Assembly: GCF_047971665.1 (NCBI RefSeq)
Contig: NZ_JBKEAA010000026.1
Span: 9,040 to 73,039, forward strand
Length of the DNA: 64,000 nt
Source: Castellaniella sp047971665
Lineage (GTDB): Bacteria; Pseudomonadota; Gammaproteobacteria; Burkholderiales; Burkholderiaceae_B
Direction of reading: 5' to 3'
The notes under the pieces: generated by a model
Told to the model about the DNA's origin: nothing
Databases searched by the model: none
Seen by the model: the letters and a program-made list of their open reading frames with translations, nothing else
Program-made: the position numbers and the translations under genes
In this document: piece by piece, positions 18,985 through 27,540 of the stretch
How positions within the stretch are numbered: the first letter of the stretch is position 1
Layout of the letters: each line of letters starts with the position of its first letter

Positions 18985-19719
18985 ATGAGACCTCTCATCC
19001 GACTTCTGCTGCCCGTCGCCCTGGCCGGCGCACTGACCTGCTCGATTTCTCAGGCTGCCGTCCAGCTGTCCTCGACGCGCGTCATCATGAACGAAAAGGA
19101 TCGCAACGTCTCCGTCTTTGCCAGGAATATCGAGTCTCAGCCGATCGTGGTCCAGGCCTGGATCGAGGGACCGGCCGGAGAGATGAAGACGCCGTTCTTC
19201 ATCACGCCGCCACTGAGCCGGTTCGACGGCGGCGTGGAGCGCAGCCTGAACATCAGCCGGGTCGACACCGATTTCCCGCCGGATCGCGAGTCTTATTACT
19301 GGGTCAACATCCTCGAAATCCCGCAAAAGGCGGAAACAACGGCCAACAGCCTCGCCCTGGCCATGCGCACCCGCATCAAGCTGTTCTATCGCCCCACTGC
19401 GATCAAGGACGCTGCACGAGGCGGCGACCAGCTGACATGGCAACTGACGCACAGCCTGGCGGGCTGTGAGATCCACATCGCCAATGCCTCCCCCTACACT
19501 GTCAATTTTGCCTGGATCGAAACACCCGGCGGGTCCAAGTCGTTCGCCAATGGCGTGATCGCCATGCCGCTGGAAAGCACCCGGGTGCCCCTGGCCAGAT
19601 GTCCCGCGGGCGGTTCCCTGGAAGCACAACCACACGTGGTCAACGACTATGGCGCCACGGAATCATGGCCGGCCATTCTGCTGAAGGAAGGCCAGGCTGT
19701 GACCGGGACGGTCCAATGA
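18985..19719 (+). CDS. Periplasmic fimbrial chaperone (PapD/FimB type)
   Basis: 244 aa with a signal peptide (LLPVALAGALTCSISQA, then AVQLSSTRVIMNEKDRNVSV). It has the two-immunoglobulin-domain chaperone pattern: an early Arg in the SSTRVI strand, the subunit-binding G1-strand region, TPPLSRFDGG, YYWVNILEIPQ, and RIKLFYRP, the hallmark PapD block with its basic residue. It caps and folds pilins in the periplasm by donor-strand complementation and delivers them to the usher. Its stop overlaps the usher ATG (ATGA at 19716-19719). Confidence 0.94.
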   Translation: MRPLIRLLLPVALAGALTCSISQAAVQLSSTRVIMNEKDRNVSVFARNIESQPIVVQAWIEGPAGEMKTPFFITPPLSRFDGGVERSLNISRVDTDFPPDRESYYWVNILEIPQKAETTANSLALAMRTRIKLFYRPTAIKDAARGGDQLTWQLTHSLAGCEIHIANASPYTVNFAWIETPGGSKSFANGVIAMPLESTRVPLARCPAGGSLEAQPHVVNDYGATESWPAILLKEGQAVTGTVQ

Positions 19720-22220
19720 GCCTTGCTGCCGGCATCCGCTCGCAGGAACTGCTTGGCCACCTGTCGCGCCTGTCGGTCGCGGCCGTGCTGGTCTCGTCCG
19801 CCGAAGCGCAAACCCTGGCCTCGTTCGACAGCGGTTTCCTGCACCAGGTGGACGGCCAGGAACGCGTGGATCTGGCGGTTTTCGCGATGTCCGACCGTGT
19901 GCTTCCCGGCATGAAATCCGTGCAGATCCAGCTCAACCGCAGCCCCATCGGCATGCATGACCTGTCGTTCGTCGCCGCCCTCGGCAAGCCCGACGCGCAG
20001 CCCTGCATCACGCGTGCGCTGCTGGAAGACCTGGGCGTGAACATCCAGGCTTTTCCCAAACTGATGGCGCTGGAGGCGGGCGACTGCACCCAGGCCCTGG
20101 CTCAGATTCCCATGAGCCGCGTCACCTATGACCAGGACCGCAACATCGTCCACCTCTCCATCCCGCAGGCGGCCATGACCCGCCGGGCGCGCGGGTTTGT
20201 GTCCCAAGACCGCTGGAACGCGGGGGAAGCCGGGTTCTGGTCCTCATACCGCATTTCTTACAACCACACGCGTCACTCGGACGGGCTCGGTCCGGAGCGC
20301 AACACCACGACGTTCATCAGTTTACGCAATGGCCTGAATATCGGCTCATGGCGGCTGCGCGGCAACGCGAGCTACTACGACAGCGGCAACGAATCCACCT
20401 GGGACTGGTCCGAACTCTACGCCGAACGCAGCATCGACCCATGGCGCGCGCAATTGCGGCTGGGGGACTCGGTCACGCCCGGCAATATCTTCGATGCCTC
20501 GCGCATCCGGGGCATCCAGCTGCAATCCGACATGGGCATGTTGCCCGACAGCCAGCGAGGCTACGCCCCGATCGTGCGCGGCATCGCCTCCGACAACGCC
20601 AAGGTGACCGTACGCCAGGCGGGACGAGTCCTCTACACCGCCTACGTGCCGGCGGGCCCCTTCGAATTCGACGATCTCTATTCCACCCCTGGCGGCGGCG
20701 ACCTCGAAGTCGTCGTCGAGGAACTGAACGGCCGCAAGACCCGCTTTTTCCAGCCCTACTCCGCGCTGCCGACGATGATGCGCGAAGGCATCTGGAAATA
20801 CAACATCTCCTTTGGCGAATACCGGCGCAACGACTATTCGGAATCTCCCTGGATGGGACAAGCGACCTTCGCCTACGGGCTGCCATGGGGCCTGACCGCT
20901 TATGGCGGGCTGAGCATCGCCCAGAATTCATATCAGGCCGGCGCCATCGGGCTGGCTTTCAATATGAAAAGCCTGGGAGCCATCTCGCTGGATGTGACCG
21001 CCTCGAGGTCGAAAGACAGAGAGGGCATTTCCCATCGAGGGGCGGCTGCGCGGGTGCAGTATGCCAAGTCCTTCCTCAGCAGCGGCACGGATTTCACGCT
21101 GGCCGGCTATCGCTACAACTCCGAAGGCTACCGCAGCCTAGACGACTCGCTGCGTGAGCGCAATCATGAAATCCTCATCATGCCGGAGTTCTCGCGCAAG
21201 CACGAATACCAGCTGTCGATGTCCCAACGCCTGGGCGACCTTGGCTCGCTGTCGCTCAATTATTACGGCATCTCGTATCGGAATGCCCCGCAGAACGCCA
21301 CCTATGCCCGGGTTTCCTTTTCCAGCTCGATCGGACGCATCGGTTACTCATTGAACTACAGTCTGGACCGCAGCCCCTGGGGGGCGCGCGACCATGCCGT
21401 GATGCTGACCTTCAGCATCCCCCTGGGCGGCACGCACAGCGCCAGCTACAGCGTCAACCGCACCAACAGTCAGGGCACCAGCCAGGACGTCAGCCTGAGC
21501 GGCGCATTGACCGACGACTACGCGGTCACCTATGCCTTGCAGGCAGGCGTCACGACCGGCAGCGAACAGAACAACGGCAGCCATGGGTTCGGCTCGATCG
21601 GGTATTCATCGCCCATCGGCGTTGCCAACCTGAGCCATGCCTATGCCAAGAATTCATCGAGCACCAGTCTGGATTTCAGCGGCGCGCTTTTCGTGGATGA
21701 CGAAGGGGTGCTGTTGGGGCAATCCATTGGGGAGACGGCCATCGTCGTGGAGGCGCCGGGTGCCAAGAACGTCGAAGTCGAGAACTACCCAGGTGTGCGC
21801 ACCAATGGCCAGGGACGCGCCTTGATCCCTTATGCCCAGCCCTATCGTGAGAACCGGGTATCCTTGCGCGCCGATCCCGATCGGCAGGACGCCACGCTGG
21901 AAAACAACGTGCAGACTGTCGTCCCCACCCGCGGCGCCATCGTGGTGGCCACATTCGAGACGCAACTGGGCTACTCGCGACTGGTGGTGTTGCGCGGTGC
22001 CGATCGCGCCGAACTGCCCTTTGGCGCCGCCGTATTCGACACCGAAGACGAGCAGCGAGGCATCGTCGGTCCCGTCGGACGGGTCTGGCTCACCGGGCTC
22101 AAGGGCGAGGAGCGCTTTACCGTGAAATGGGGCGAGGGCCGCCAGTGCAGCTTCACCATCGACACCATCGTCGGTGAAAACACTGCCCTCGCGGCAGGCA
22201 AGGAACTGACATGCAGATAA
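19716..22220 (+). CDS. Outer-membrane fimbrial usher
   Basis: 834 aa, the normal usher length. A signal peptide (cleavage near AEA-QTLASFD) precedes the N-terminal chaperone-binding domain, a 24-strand beta-barrel region, the plug and two C-terminal domains. Recognisable blocks are LGDSVTPGNIFDASRIRGIQL, APIVRGIASDNAKVTVRQ, GPFEFDDLY and the late VPTRGAIVVATFETQLG. It forms the secretion pore and assembles the fimbria. Start at the ATG overlapping the chaperone stop; the frame extending up to 19599 lies inside the chaperone gene. It overlaps the next gene by 10 bases. Confidence 0.95.
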   Translation: MSLAAGIRSQELLGHLSRLSVAAVLVSSAEAQTLASFDSGFLHQVDGQERVDLAVFAMSDRVLPGMKSVQIQLNRSPIGMHDLSFVAALGKPDAQPCITRALLEDLGVNIQAFPKLMALEAGDCTQALAQIPMSRVTYDQDRNIVHLSIPQAAMTRRARGFVSQDRWNAGEAGFWSSYRISYNHTRHSDGLGPERNTTTFISLRNGLNIGSWRLRGNASYYDSGNESTWDWSELYAERSIDPWRAQLRLGDSVTPGNIFDASRIRGIQLQSDMGMLPDSQRGYAPIVRGIASDNAKVTVRQAGRVLYTAYVPAGPFEFDDLYSTPGGGDLEVVVEELNGRKTRFFQPYSALPTMMREGIWKYNISFGEYRRNDYSESPWMGQATFAYGLPWGLTAYGGLSIAQNSYQAGAIGLAFNMKSLGAISLDVTASRSKDREGISHRGAAARVQYAKSFLSSGTDFTLAGYRYNSEGYRSLDDSLRERNHEILIMPEFSRKHEYQLSMSQRLGDLGSLSLNYYGISYRNAPQNATYARVSFSSSIGRIGYSLNYSLDRSPWGARDHAVMLTFSIPLGGTHSASYSVNRTNSQGTSQDVSLSGALTDDYAVTYALQAGVTTGSEQNNGSHGFGSIGYSSPIGVANLSHAYAKNSSSTSLDFSGALFVDDEGVLLGQSIGETAIVVEAPGAKNVEVENYPGVRTNGQGRALIPYAQPYRENRVSLRADPDRQDATLENNVQTVVPTRGAIVVATFETQLGYSRLVVLRGADRAELPFGAAVFDTEDEQRGIVGPVGRVWLTGLKGEERFTVKWGEGRQCSFTIDTIVGENTALAAGKELTCR

Positions 22221-23380
22221 AGAAACACAGCGGCGCGCGCCACTGGATCGGCATGGCCGCGGCCGGCCTGGGCATCACGTTCGGCCTGGCCCTGACCGGC
22301 GCCGGCGTGGTTCAGGCCGGTCCGCTGGACACGCGCGCCACGACATGTCAGGTCAACCCGGGGGGAAACGGTCCGACGACCGGCACCTCCTACTCGCGTT
22401 ACGATCCCTCAAAATATCAGATCAAGATTCCGATCAACAGCGCCTTCATCATTCCATCACAACCCGCTGCCGGCGAAATCCTCTTGTCCGGCGAGGTGTC
22501 CCTGCCGACCCTCGAAGGCGGGCAGGTAGGCGCTGGAGCGCCGCTGATTGCCTGTCCCTCGGGCGTGATCGAGCTCTTTCGGGGCAATGGGAACACGGTC
22601 CAGGGCATGAACGATGTCTACCCGACCCAGGTTTCCGGAATCGGCTACCGGGTCTTCTATTACATCAGCAGCGACGGTCAGGTCACTGCGCCGGCTCAAT
22701 TCACCAATACGTATTCCTCGGGCGTGATGTCCTATCCGATGAACAATTCGTCCAACCCGTACGGCAGCAACATGCGTACCCGGATCGAGCTCGTCGCGAC
22801 AGGAGAAACGATCCAGCCCGGCACCATTTCCGCTGGCCAGGTATTCGGTCAAAGCGCGGTCGTCGGTGGCGGAAGCGGCGCCAACACCACGTACTACAGG
22901 GTCAGTCTGCGCAACGACATCACCGTGTCGCAACCGACCTGCGGCATCACCAATCCCAACGCACTGACCGTGACGCTGCCAGACGTCTCGACCCGGCAAC
23001 TGGCGGCAACCAACGTCGGGCGCATGATCTCGACCACCCTGCTGGTCGGCTGCAATGCCGTGCGCAACGAGGCCCCGTCCATCACGCTGACGACGACAAA
23101 CCTGGCAACACAGACACCCGGCACACTGAACAACCAGATCACGGACAATACGGCCGCCAAGGGCGTGGGCGTCCAGGTGCTGTACGAGATGCCATCCGGT
23201 GAAACCGTGCCTTTCGAACATGCCGTTGCCACCAGCGACGTGGGCATTCCCATGGGGGCCTTGCCGACCGATCAGTGGTCCTTCCGGCTGGGCGCCCAAT
23301 TCATCCGGCTGGGCGCGCCTTCAGAACTGAAAGCAGGCAAGGTCCGCGCCACCGCCACGGTCACGTTCACCTATCACTGA
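22211..23380 (+). CDS. Fimbrial tip adhesin (FimD/FimH-like two-domain)
   Basis: 389 aa with a signal peptide ending near GVVQA-GPLD. The length is twice that of a pilin. The N-terminal half (about 35-230), with Cys43 and later Cys117, would be the receptor-binding lectin domain. The C-terminal half (about 235-389) is a pilin domain with paired Cys (SQPTCGITN, LLVGCNAV) and a terminal VRATATVTFTYH strand. Lectin-plus-pilin layout, position after the usher and the 10-base overlap fit a tip adhesin as in Bordetella fimD. Receptor is unknown; the N-terminal half has no motif I can tie to a ligand. Confidence 0.85.
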   Translation: MQIKKHSGARHWIGMAAAGLGITFGLALTGAGVVQAGPLDTRATTCQVNPGGNGPTTGTSYSRYDPSKYQIKIPINSAFIIPSQPAAGEILLSGEVSLPTLEGGQVGAGAPLIACPSGVIELFRGNGNTVQGMNDVYPTQVSGIGYRVFYYISSDGQVTAPAQFTNTYSSGVMSYPMNNSSNPYGSNMRTRIELVATGETIQPGTISAGQVFGQSAVVGGGSGANTTYYRVSLRNDITVSQPTCGITNPNALTVTLPDVSTRQLAATNVGRMISTTLLVGCNAVRNEAPSITLTTTNLATQTPGTLNNQITDNTAAKGVGVQVLYEMPSGETVPFEHAVATSDVGIPMGALPTDQWSFRLGAQFIRLGAPSELKAGKVRATATVTFTYH

Positions 23381-23487
23381 ATCCGTCTGCCGCCCCATTC
23401 ACCCGCCGCCGCTTCCACTCTATAGAGAGCAGCCGCCCTCACTGGTATGCTGCTTCTTTGACCCCTGGCCTTGAACCGACGCTTCCG

Positions 23488-23883
23488 ATGACGAATCCCG
23501 CCTCCAAGATGCCTTCCCTGCCCGACCCGTCCGTCTTGCGAACCGAGCTGGCCGAGATCATTGCCAGTGTGTGCCGCTGCGATCCGGAGCCCCTGCTCCA
23601 GGACGAACCGTTCACGGCCGTCGCCAGCGAATTCGACTCCCTCGCCGTGCTCGAGACTCTGCTGGAAATCGAATCCCGCTACCACATCGAAACCGACGAC
23701 ATGGTACCCGTGGATCCGGAAGTCGGCGCGCAGGAAATCCTGGGCATCTTCCCGCAGAATCTCTCTGAACTGGTGAGCTATACCCAAGTCGTGGCAAGCC
23801 GTGTGCAGCAGCGCGAGGCTGCGTTGGCCGGTCTGGATCCCGTCGAGGCTCAGCAGGCGCGCCAGAAGCAGCGGCAGGCATAA
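23488..23883 (+). CDS. Acyl-carrier-protein-like protein
   Basis: 131 aa. Residues about 15-90 follow the ACP four-helix pattern: LRTELAEIIASV, an acidic connector, then EFDSLAVLETLLEIESRY with Ser51 as the candidate 4'-phosphopantetheine site, followed by an acidic helix 3 region. A charged, Gln/Arg-rich tail of about 40 residues follows, which standard ACPs (about 78 aa) lack. It lies 49 bases upstream of a ketoacyl synthase, suggesting a dedicated carrier-synthase pair. No other lipid or polyketide genes are adjacent, so the product is unknown. Confidence 0.72.
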   Translation: MTNPASKMPSLPDPSVLRTELAEIIASVCRCDPEPLLQDEPFTAVASEFDSLAVLETLLEIESRYHIETDDMVPVDPEVGAQEILGIFPQNLSELVSYTQVVASRVQQREAALAGLDPVEAQQARQKQRQA

Positions 23884-23932
23884 ACGGCGGGCACCACGCC
23901 ACCGTCCCGGGATACACTACAGGATCATCATC

Positions 23933-25150
23933 ATGAAGCACAGAAGAGTCGTCGTGACAGGCCTGGGCCTGACGACCCCGGTGGGGCTTTCGACCCAGGC
24001 CGCATTCGACGCACTGATGGCGGGCCAATGCGGGATCAAGGATCACCCCAGACTGGCGCTGGGCCGGCGCGTGGGCCATATCGACGCGGACCTGACCTTC
24101 GGCGAGCATCCCATGCAGGTACGGCAGATGGACCGGACGACGCTGCTGGCCAGACACGCCGCCACCCAGGCCCTTGGCCAGGCGGACCTGACGGCCGGGC
24201 AGCAAACCCGTACCGGCGTGTTCTACGGCACAGGCATCGGCGGCGTCTCGACCTTCACCGAAGCCATCGAGGCCTTTCATCACCTGACCCCCAAACGCCC
24301 CATTCTGGCGGTCCCCGCCACCATGCCCAATGCGGCCGCGGCCTTGATCGCCCAGACGTTGAAATCCATGGCCGAGGCGCAAACCTACGCAACGGCCTGC
24401 TCGGCCGGCGCGGTCGCCATCGGCGAGGCGTTCCGCCGCCTCCGTGACGGCTATCTGGACGTGGCCATCGCCGGTGGCGCAGAGTCCATCTTGATCCCCA
24501 GCATCATCGCCGCCTGGGAACAATTGCGCGTCCTGAGCCCCGATCCGGCTGATCCGGACACGGGGAATTGCCGACCGTTCAGCCGTCGCAGGGCCGGTTT
24601 CGCGCTTTCCGAAGGCGCCGCCATGATGGTGCTCGAAACCCTCAGCCATGCCCTGGCGCGCGGCGCTACGCCGATTGCCGAAATCTGCGGCTACGGCGTC
24701 AGCAACGACGGCACCCATCCCTTGAGACCGGACCATATCGGCCAGGCCCTGGCCATGCAGCGCTGCCTGGATGACGCCGGCCTGGTCCCCGCCCAGGTCG
24801 GCTATATCAATGCGCACGCGACCGGCACCCATGTCGGCGACCGCATCGAGACCCTGGCCATCAAGCAGGTGTTCGGCGCTCACGCCCGCAGTCTGCCCGT
24901 GAGCAGCATCAAGGGCGCGGTCGGCCACATGATCGGTGCGGCGGGGGCCGTCGAGGCTGCAGTGACCGCGCTGAGCGTGCAGCAGGGCCTCATCGCACCC
25001 ACCCTGTTCCATGAAGCGGGCGATCCGGATTGCGATCTGGATTATGTGCCGGGCCAGGCCCGTCGCGTGCCGACGCTGTCGGTGGCGATCAGCAATTCCT
25101 TTGGCATGGGCGGCAACAATGCTGTGCTGGCCTTTCGCAAGTTCGTCTGA
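23933..25150 (+). CDS. Beta-ketoacyl-ACP synthase II-like (FabF family)
   Basis: 405 aa thiolase-fold condensing enzyme. The catalytic triad is intact: Cys156 in TACSAGA, His295 in NAHATGTHVGD and His332 in KGAVGHMIGAAG. The N-terminus RRVVVTGLGLTTPVGLS and C-terminus SNSFGMGGNNAVLAF are typical. It catalyses decarboxylative Claisen condensation of malonyl-ACP with an acyl chain. Housekeeping fabF normally sits with fabD-fabG-acpP; here it is paired only with the unusual ACP upstream, so a specialised lipid role is likely. Start at the ATG at 23933; the frame to 23801 overlaps the ACP gene. Confidence 0.88.
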   Translation: MKHRRVVVTGLGLTTPVGLSTQAAFDALMAGQCGIKDHPRLALGRRVGHIDADLTFGEHPMQVRQMDRTTLLARHAATQALGQADLTAGQQTRTGVFYGTGIGGVSTFTEAIEAFHHLTPKRPILAVPATMPNAAAALIAQTLKSMAEAQTYATACSAGAVAIGEAFRRLRDGYLDVAIAGGAESILIPSIIAAWEQLRVLSPDPADPDTGNCRPFSRRRAGFALSEGAAMMVLETLSHALARGATPIAEICGYGVSNDGTHPLRPDHIGQALAMQRCLDDAGLVPAQVGYINAHATGTHVGDRIETLAIKQVFGAHARSLPVSSIKGAVGHMIGAAGAVEAAVTALSVQQGLIAPTLFHEAGDPDCDLDYVPGQARRVPTLSVAISNSFGMGGNNAVLAFRKFV

Positions 25151-25182
25151 CCACGTCACACACTCAAATGGCCGGACGCGGG

Positions 25183-25216
25183 AAAAAAAAAGCCCAAGAT
25201 CCGAAGATCCTGGGCT
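25183..25216 (-). terminator. Rho-independent terminator of the predicted sRNA
   Basis: Read leftward: a 10-bp stem (one G-U pair) closed by a C-UUCG-G tetraloop (hairpin 25115 + 100 = 25215 down to 25192), followed directly by nine U residues (A run at 25183-25191 on the plus strand). It could also end any transcript reading through from coq7, 240 bases upstream. Confidence 0.93.
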
Positions 25217-25336
25217 AAATCCACCAAAGGAGGAGGGTGGAGGAGACAACCTGGGCATGTCGGGCTGCGAGAAACCAGGGTTTCGAGCCATCACGATCTA
25301 GGGTTTTCCCTCTGCAATCGTGTTTCGACATCCGAT
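25183..25336 (-). ncRNA. Predicted trans-acting small RNA, about 150 nt
   Basis: No known family recognised. Leftward from a good promoter there are about 150 bases ending in a textbook terminator. Predicted structure in order: a stem with AGGG-AAAA-CCCT (outer CGAT/ATCG); a GAAAC-CCTG-GTTTC stem; a C-rich stretch TCCTCC; a hairpin TCCACC/GGTGGA (25241-25236 and 25225-25220) whose 10-nt loop reads CTCCTCCTTT; and the terminator. The exposed CUCCUCC is complementary to Shine-Dalgarno sequences, as in C-rich-loop sRNAs of other proteobacteria. It lies between the convergent KAS gene and coq7. The frame running through it and its terminator is not a credible protein. Confidence 0.7.
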
Positions 25337-25342
25337 AAGTAA

Positions 25343-25372
25343 ATTATATAGAAAAGACTTGCTGCAATGCAA
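25343..25372 (-). promoter_or_regulatory. Sigma70-type promoter of the predicted sRNA
   Basis: Leftward -35 TTGCAT (25372-25367) and consensus -10 TATAAT (25348-25343), spacer 18. Transcription would begin near 25336. A dyad TATTGTC-N4-GACAATA (25381-25398) lies 9 bases upstream of the -35, where an activator would bind. Confidence 0.75.
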
Positions 25373-25380
25373 GATAAATT

Positions 25381-25398
25381 TATTGTCAATAGACAATA
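25381..25398. promoter_or_regulatory. Inverted repeat upstream of the sRNA promoter
   Basis: Perfect 7-bp arms TATTGTC and GACAATA around AATA. It is centred near -54 relative to the predicted sRNA start and about 65 bases beyond the coq7 stop. The position suits a transcription activator of the sRNA; the regulator is unknown. Confidence 0.5.
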
Positions 25399-25455
25399 CC
25401 CATTGTTTCGTTGTTTTTGAGCATCAATCCAGGGTAACCCCCTATCCGTGATCGC

Positions 25456-26181
25456 TCAGATCCGGTAGGCCGTGGTGGTCATGACCCTGGACATGAAGCG
25501 CATGGCGCCCCGCACCGGAGCCGGCAAGGGCGCAGCGCCATGATCCTCGGCCGTCGTCCTGTGTCCGATCTCGTCGTCGCGCATCTGCGTCACGATCTTC
25601 CGCGAACGGCTGTCCTGCTCCGGCAGGGTATTCAAGTGCCCCTCCAGGTGCTCCTCGACCTGGCGCTCGGTCTCGGCCATGAAGCCCAGGTTGTAGGGAA
25701 TCCCGGCGCGGCTGGCCACCAGGCCGAGGCCAAAGGAGCCGGCATACCACAGGGGATTGAGCAGACTCGGGTGGCTGTGCAACTCATCCAGCCGCTGCCG
25801 GCACCAGGCCAGATGATCGACTTCTTCCTCGGCGGCCTGCAACAGGACACGGCGGATCCCCTCGTCCCGGCACAGCAGCGCCTGGCCCCGGTACAGCGCC
25901 TGGGCGCAGATTTCACCCACATGGTTGACCCGCATCAGGCCGGCGGCATGCCGGGCCGCCGTATCGGACAGCACCGGATCATCAGCCGCGGCCGGCCCCG
26001 CCGGGTTCGCCCGCTCGTGGGACACCGTGCCGTCCAGCACCCGCAGCGCGCGACCCGCCTCGGTCAGGAGCGCATCCAGGCGGCCGGCGCGGCGACGCCA
26101 GGCGGGCGCCGCGGCGCGCCCGCCCTGCCTGCTGCCTGCCGGGCCCGTGCCGCTCACCGCATACACCGCCGCCTGTTCCAT
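25456..26181 (-). CDS. coq7: Coq7-type demethoxyubiquinone hydroxylase
   Basis: 241 aa di-iron monooxygenase that hydroxylates 2-polyprenyl-3-methyl-6-methoxy-1,4-benzoquinol in ubiquinone synthesis at the membrane. Iron ligands are visible as Glu90 (NHVGE), Glu120/His123 (EEEVDH), a Glu in ERQVEEH, and Glu204/His207 (DDEIGH). The family is usually about 210 aa; here an Ala/Arg-rich N-terminal extension of about 30 residues is added. Start at the ATG at 26181 with GGAG upstream. It is last in the leftward oxidase cluster, 14 bases after the membrane protein gene, linking quinone synthesis with the terminal oxidase. Confidence 0.92.
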   Translation of the reverse strand: MEQAAVYAVSGTGPAGSRQGGRAAAPAWRRRAGRLDALLTEAGRALRVLDGTVSHERANPAGPAAADDPVLSDTAARHAAGLMRVNHVGEICAQALYRGQALLCRDEGIRRVLLQAAEEEVDHLAWCRQRLDELHSHPSLLNPLWYAGSFGLGLVASRAGIPYNLGFMAETERQVEEHLEGHLNTLPEQDSRSRKIVTQMRDDEIGHRTTAEDHGAAPLPAPVRGAMRFMSRVMTTTAYRI

Positions 26182-26195
26182 GAGAAGCTCCTTTT

Positions 26196-26864
26196 TCAAC
26201 GATTGAGAAAATGCCAGACCGGCTTGAGCTCGGCCAGCAGCCAGCACGATGGCAGGATGATGGCCAGCGCGATCAGCCCCCGCCCCGTCCAGTCCTGGTC
26301 GTCCTGCAGATAGGCGTTGCACAGGCGGATGGGCTGATCCAGATACGTCATGCCCACGATCGCGCTCATCCAGCAAAAATTACCCAGAAAGAAAATCTTG
26401 ATGACCTGATTGGAGCGCCGCAGAGACGTCCGCAATATCCAGCCGCACAGCGGCAGGCCCAGATATTTGAACATCGCCACGCGCCAGTCCGTCAAGGCAT
26501 CATCCAGCGCCTTGGGAATCATCCAGCCCGCGCCGATCAGGCTGACCAGCAGCAGACCGGGAACACCATATTCATTATAGGACCAGGCCGGACGCGGCCC
26601 TGGAGCGACGTCCGCCGTCCGGTCCCGTGCGCGCCAGGCCTGTTCGGCAAACAGTCCCGCCAGCACCAGCAGGGGAATCTGGACCAGCATGTGCAGGCTC
26701 ATCAGTGCCGTCAGCTGAGCGCGCGGCACCACGGCCAGCCCCAGGCACGCCAGGGCGGCAAGCCACCCGCCCCAATGCGCCATCCGCCATGCGTCCTGCC
26801 CTGCCAGAGGGCGGTCCGACAGCCGGCTGGCCGACGAGGCCGGCTTGAGAGGCGCCGCGCTCAT
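26196..26864 (-). CDS. Uncharacterised six-helix membrane protein of the oxidase cluster
   Basis: 222 aa with about six hydrophobic segments (about 30-48, 54-72, 103-122, 130-150, 155-175, 197-217). I do not recognise the family. It has no cofactor motif: no CxxC and few His residues in helices (His30 and His58). Its ATGA start overlaps the stop of the Sco gene and coq7 follows 14 bases later, so it is surely in the operon. An assembly or small accessory role for the oxidase is inference from position alone. Confidence 0.75.
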   Translation of the reverse strand: MSAAPLKPASSASRLSDRPLAGQDAWRMAHWGGWLAALACLGLAVVPRAQLTALMSLHMLVQIPLLVLAGLFAEQAWRARDRTADVAPGPRPAWSYNEYGVPGLLLVSLIGAGWMIPKALDDALTDWRVAMFKYLGLPLCGWILRTSLRRSNQVIKIFFLGNFCWMSAIVGMTYLDQPIRLCNAYLQDDQDWTGRGLIALAIILPSCWLLAELKPVWHFLNR

Positions 26865-27526
26865 GTCGCGCCCTTTTCACGCGGCGGCGCCACGGTAGCC
26901 GGACCGGGCACAGCGGGCGGCGCCAGCGACTCGGCCGCCTTGAGCGCCAGACCGGGCTCATCCAGATTCAGGACGCGGGCGAGACGGCCATCGGCGGTCA
27001 CAATATGAAAGGCCGCATTGTGCTCGAATTCACCCAGCGGCGCCGGCACGACCGTGATGCCGAACAGGGCCAGCGCGGCATCGCGCTGCGCAGGCTCGGC
27101 AAAGGACATGAATTGCCAGACCGCCGGATCGGCCCCCATGCGCGCGGCATAGCGGCTCAGATCCGGCGCGCGGTCGCGCGGATCAAAGCTGATGCTGATC
27201 AGCCGGATGCGATGCTGCAGCCCGCTGGCCTCGATCGCCTGCTGCAGGCGCTCCGTCAGGGATCCCTGCGCCAGGCACAGCGACAGGCAGCGCGTATAGA
27301 AGAAATTGACGATGGCGACGCGTCCGTCACGGCGCAGGTCCCGTCTCAGATCCAGGACCCGATCCTCCCCAGCCAGCACACTGACGGCGGGAATCGCCCG
27401 GGGGGATCGGGCGACATCCTGCCGTCGCGCGGCCTCGGCCGTCAGGACGGTGAAGCCATCGGTCAGGCCATACAACGATCCAACGCCGGCCGCCAGGGCC
27501 AGCACCAGCGCGAGAATCCAGCGCAC
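26861..27526 (-). CDS. SCO1/SenC family copper chaperone-like protein
   Basis: 221 aa. One N-terminal helix (about 3-22) anchors a thioredoxin-fold domain. The copper CxxxC is Cys80-x3-Cys84 in FFYTRCLSLC, and the third ligand is probably His169 in FEHNAAFH (Sco proteins usually show DH; here it is EH). ISFDPRDRAPDLSRYAARMGAD is typical Sco sequence. Sco proteins deliver copper to or reduce the Cu site of cytochrome oxidase. The start is a GTG, 14 bases after the cytochrome c stop. The C-terminal 25 residues are Pro/Ala-rich. Confidence 0.85.
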   Translation of the reverse strand: MRWILALVLALAAGVGSLYGLTDGFTVLTAEAARRQDVARSPRAIPAVSVLAGEDRVLDLRRDLRRDGRVAIVNFFYTRCLSLCLAQGSLTERLQQAIEASGLQHRIRLISISFDPRDRAPDLSRYAARMGADPAVWQFMSFAEPAQRDAALALFGITVVPAPLGEFEHNAAFHIVTADGRLARVLNLDEPGLALKAAESLAPPAVPGPATVAPPREKGAT

Positions 27527-27540
27527 GCCGGCCGACTCGA

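Noticed and set aside
24600..25294. Long minus-strand frame starting inside the predicted sRNA (MARNPGFSQPD...)
   Set aside because: It reads through a UUCG terminator with nine U residues and then antisense through the KAS gene, so a protein is not credible.
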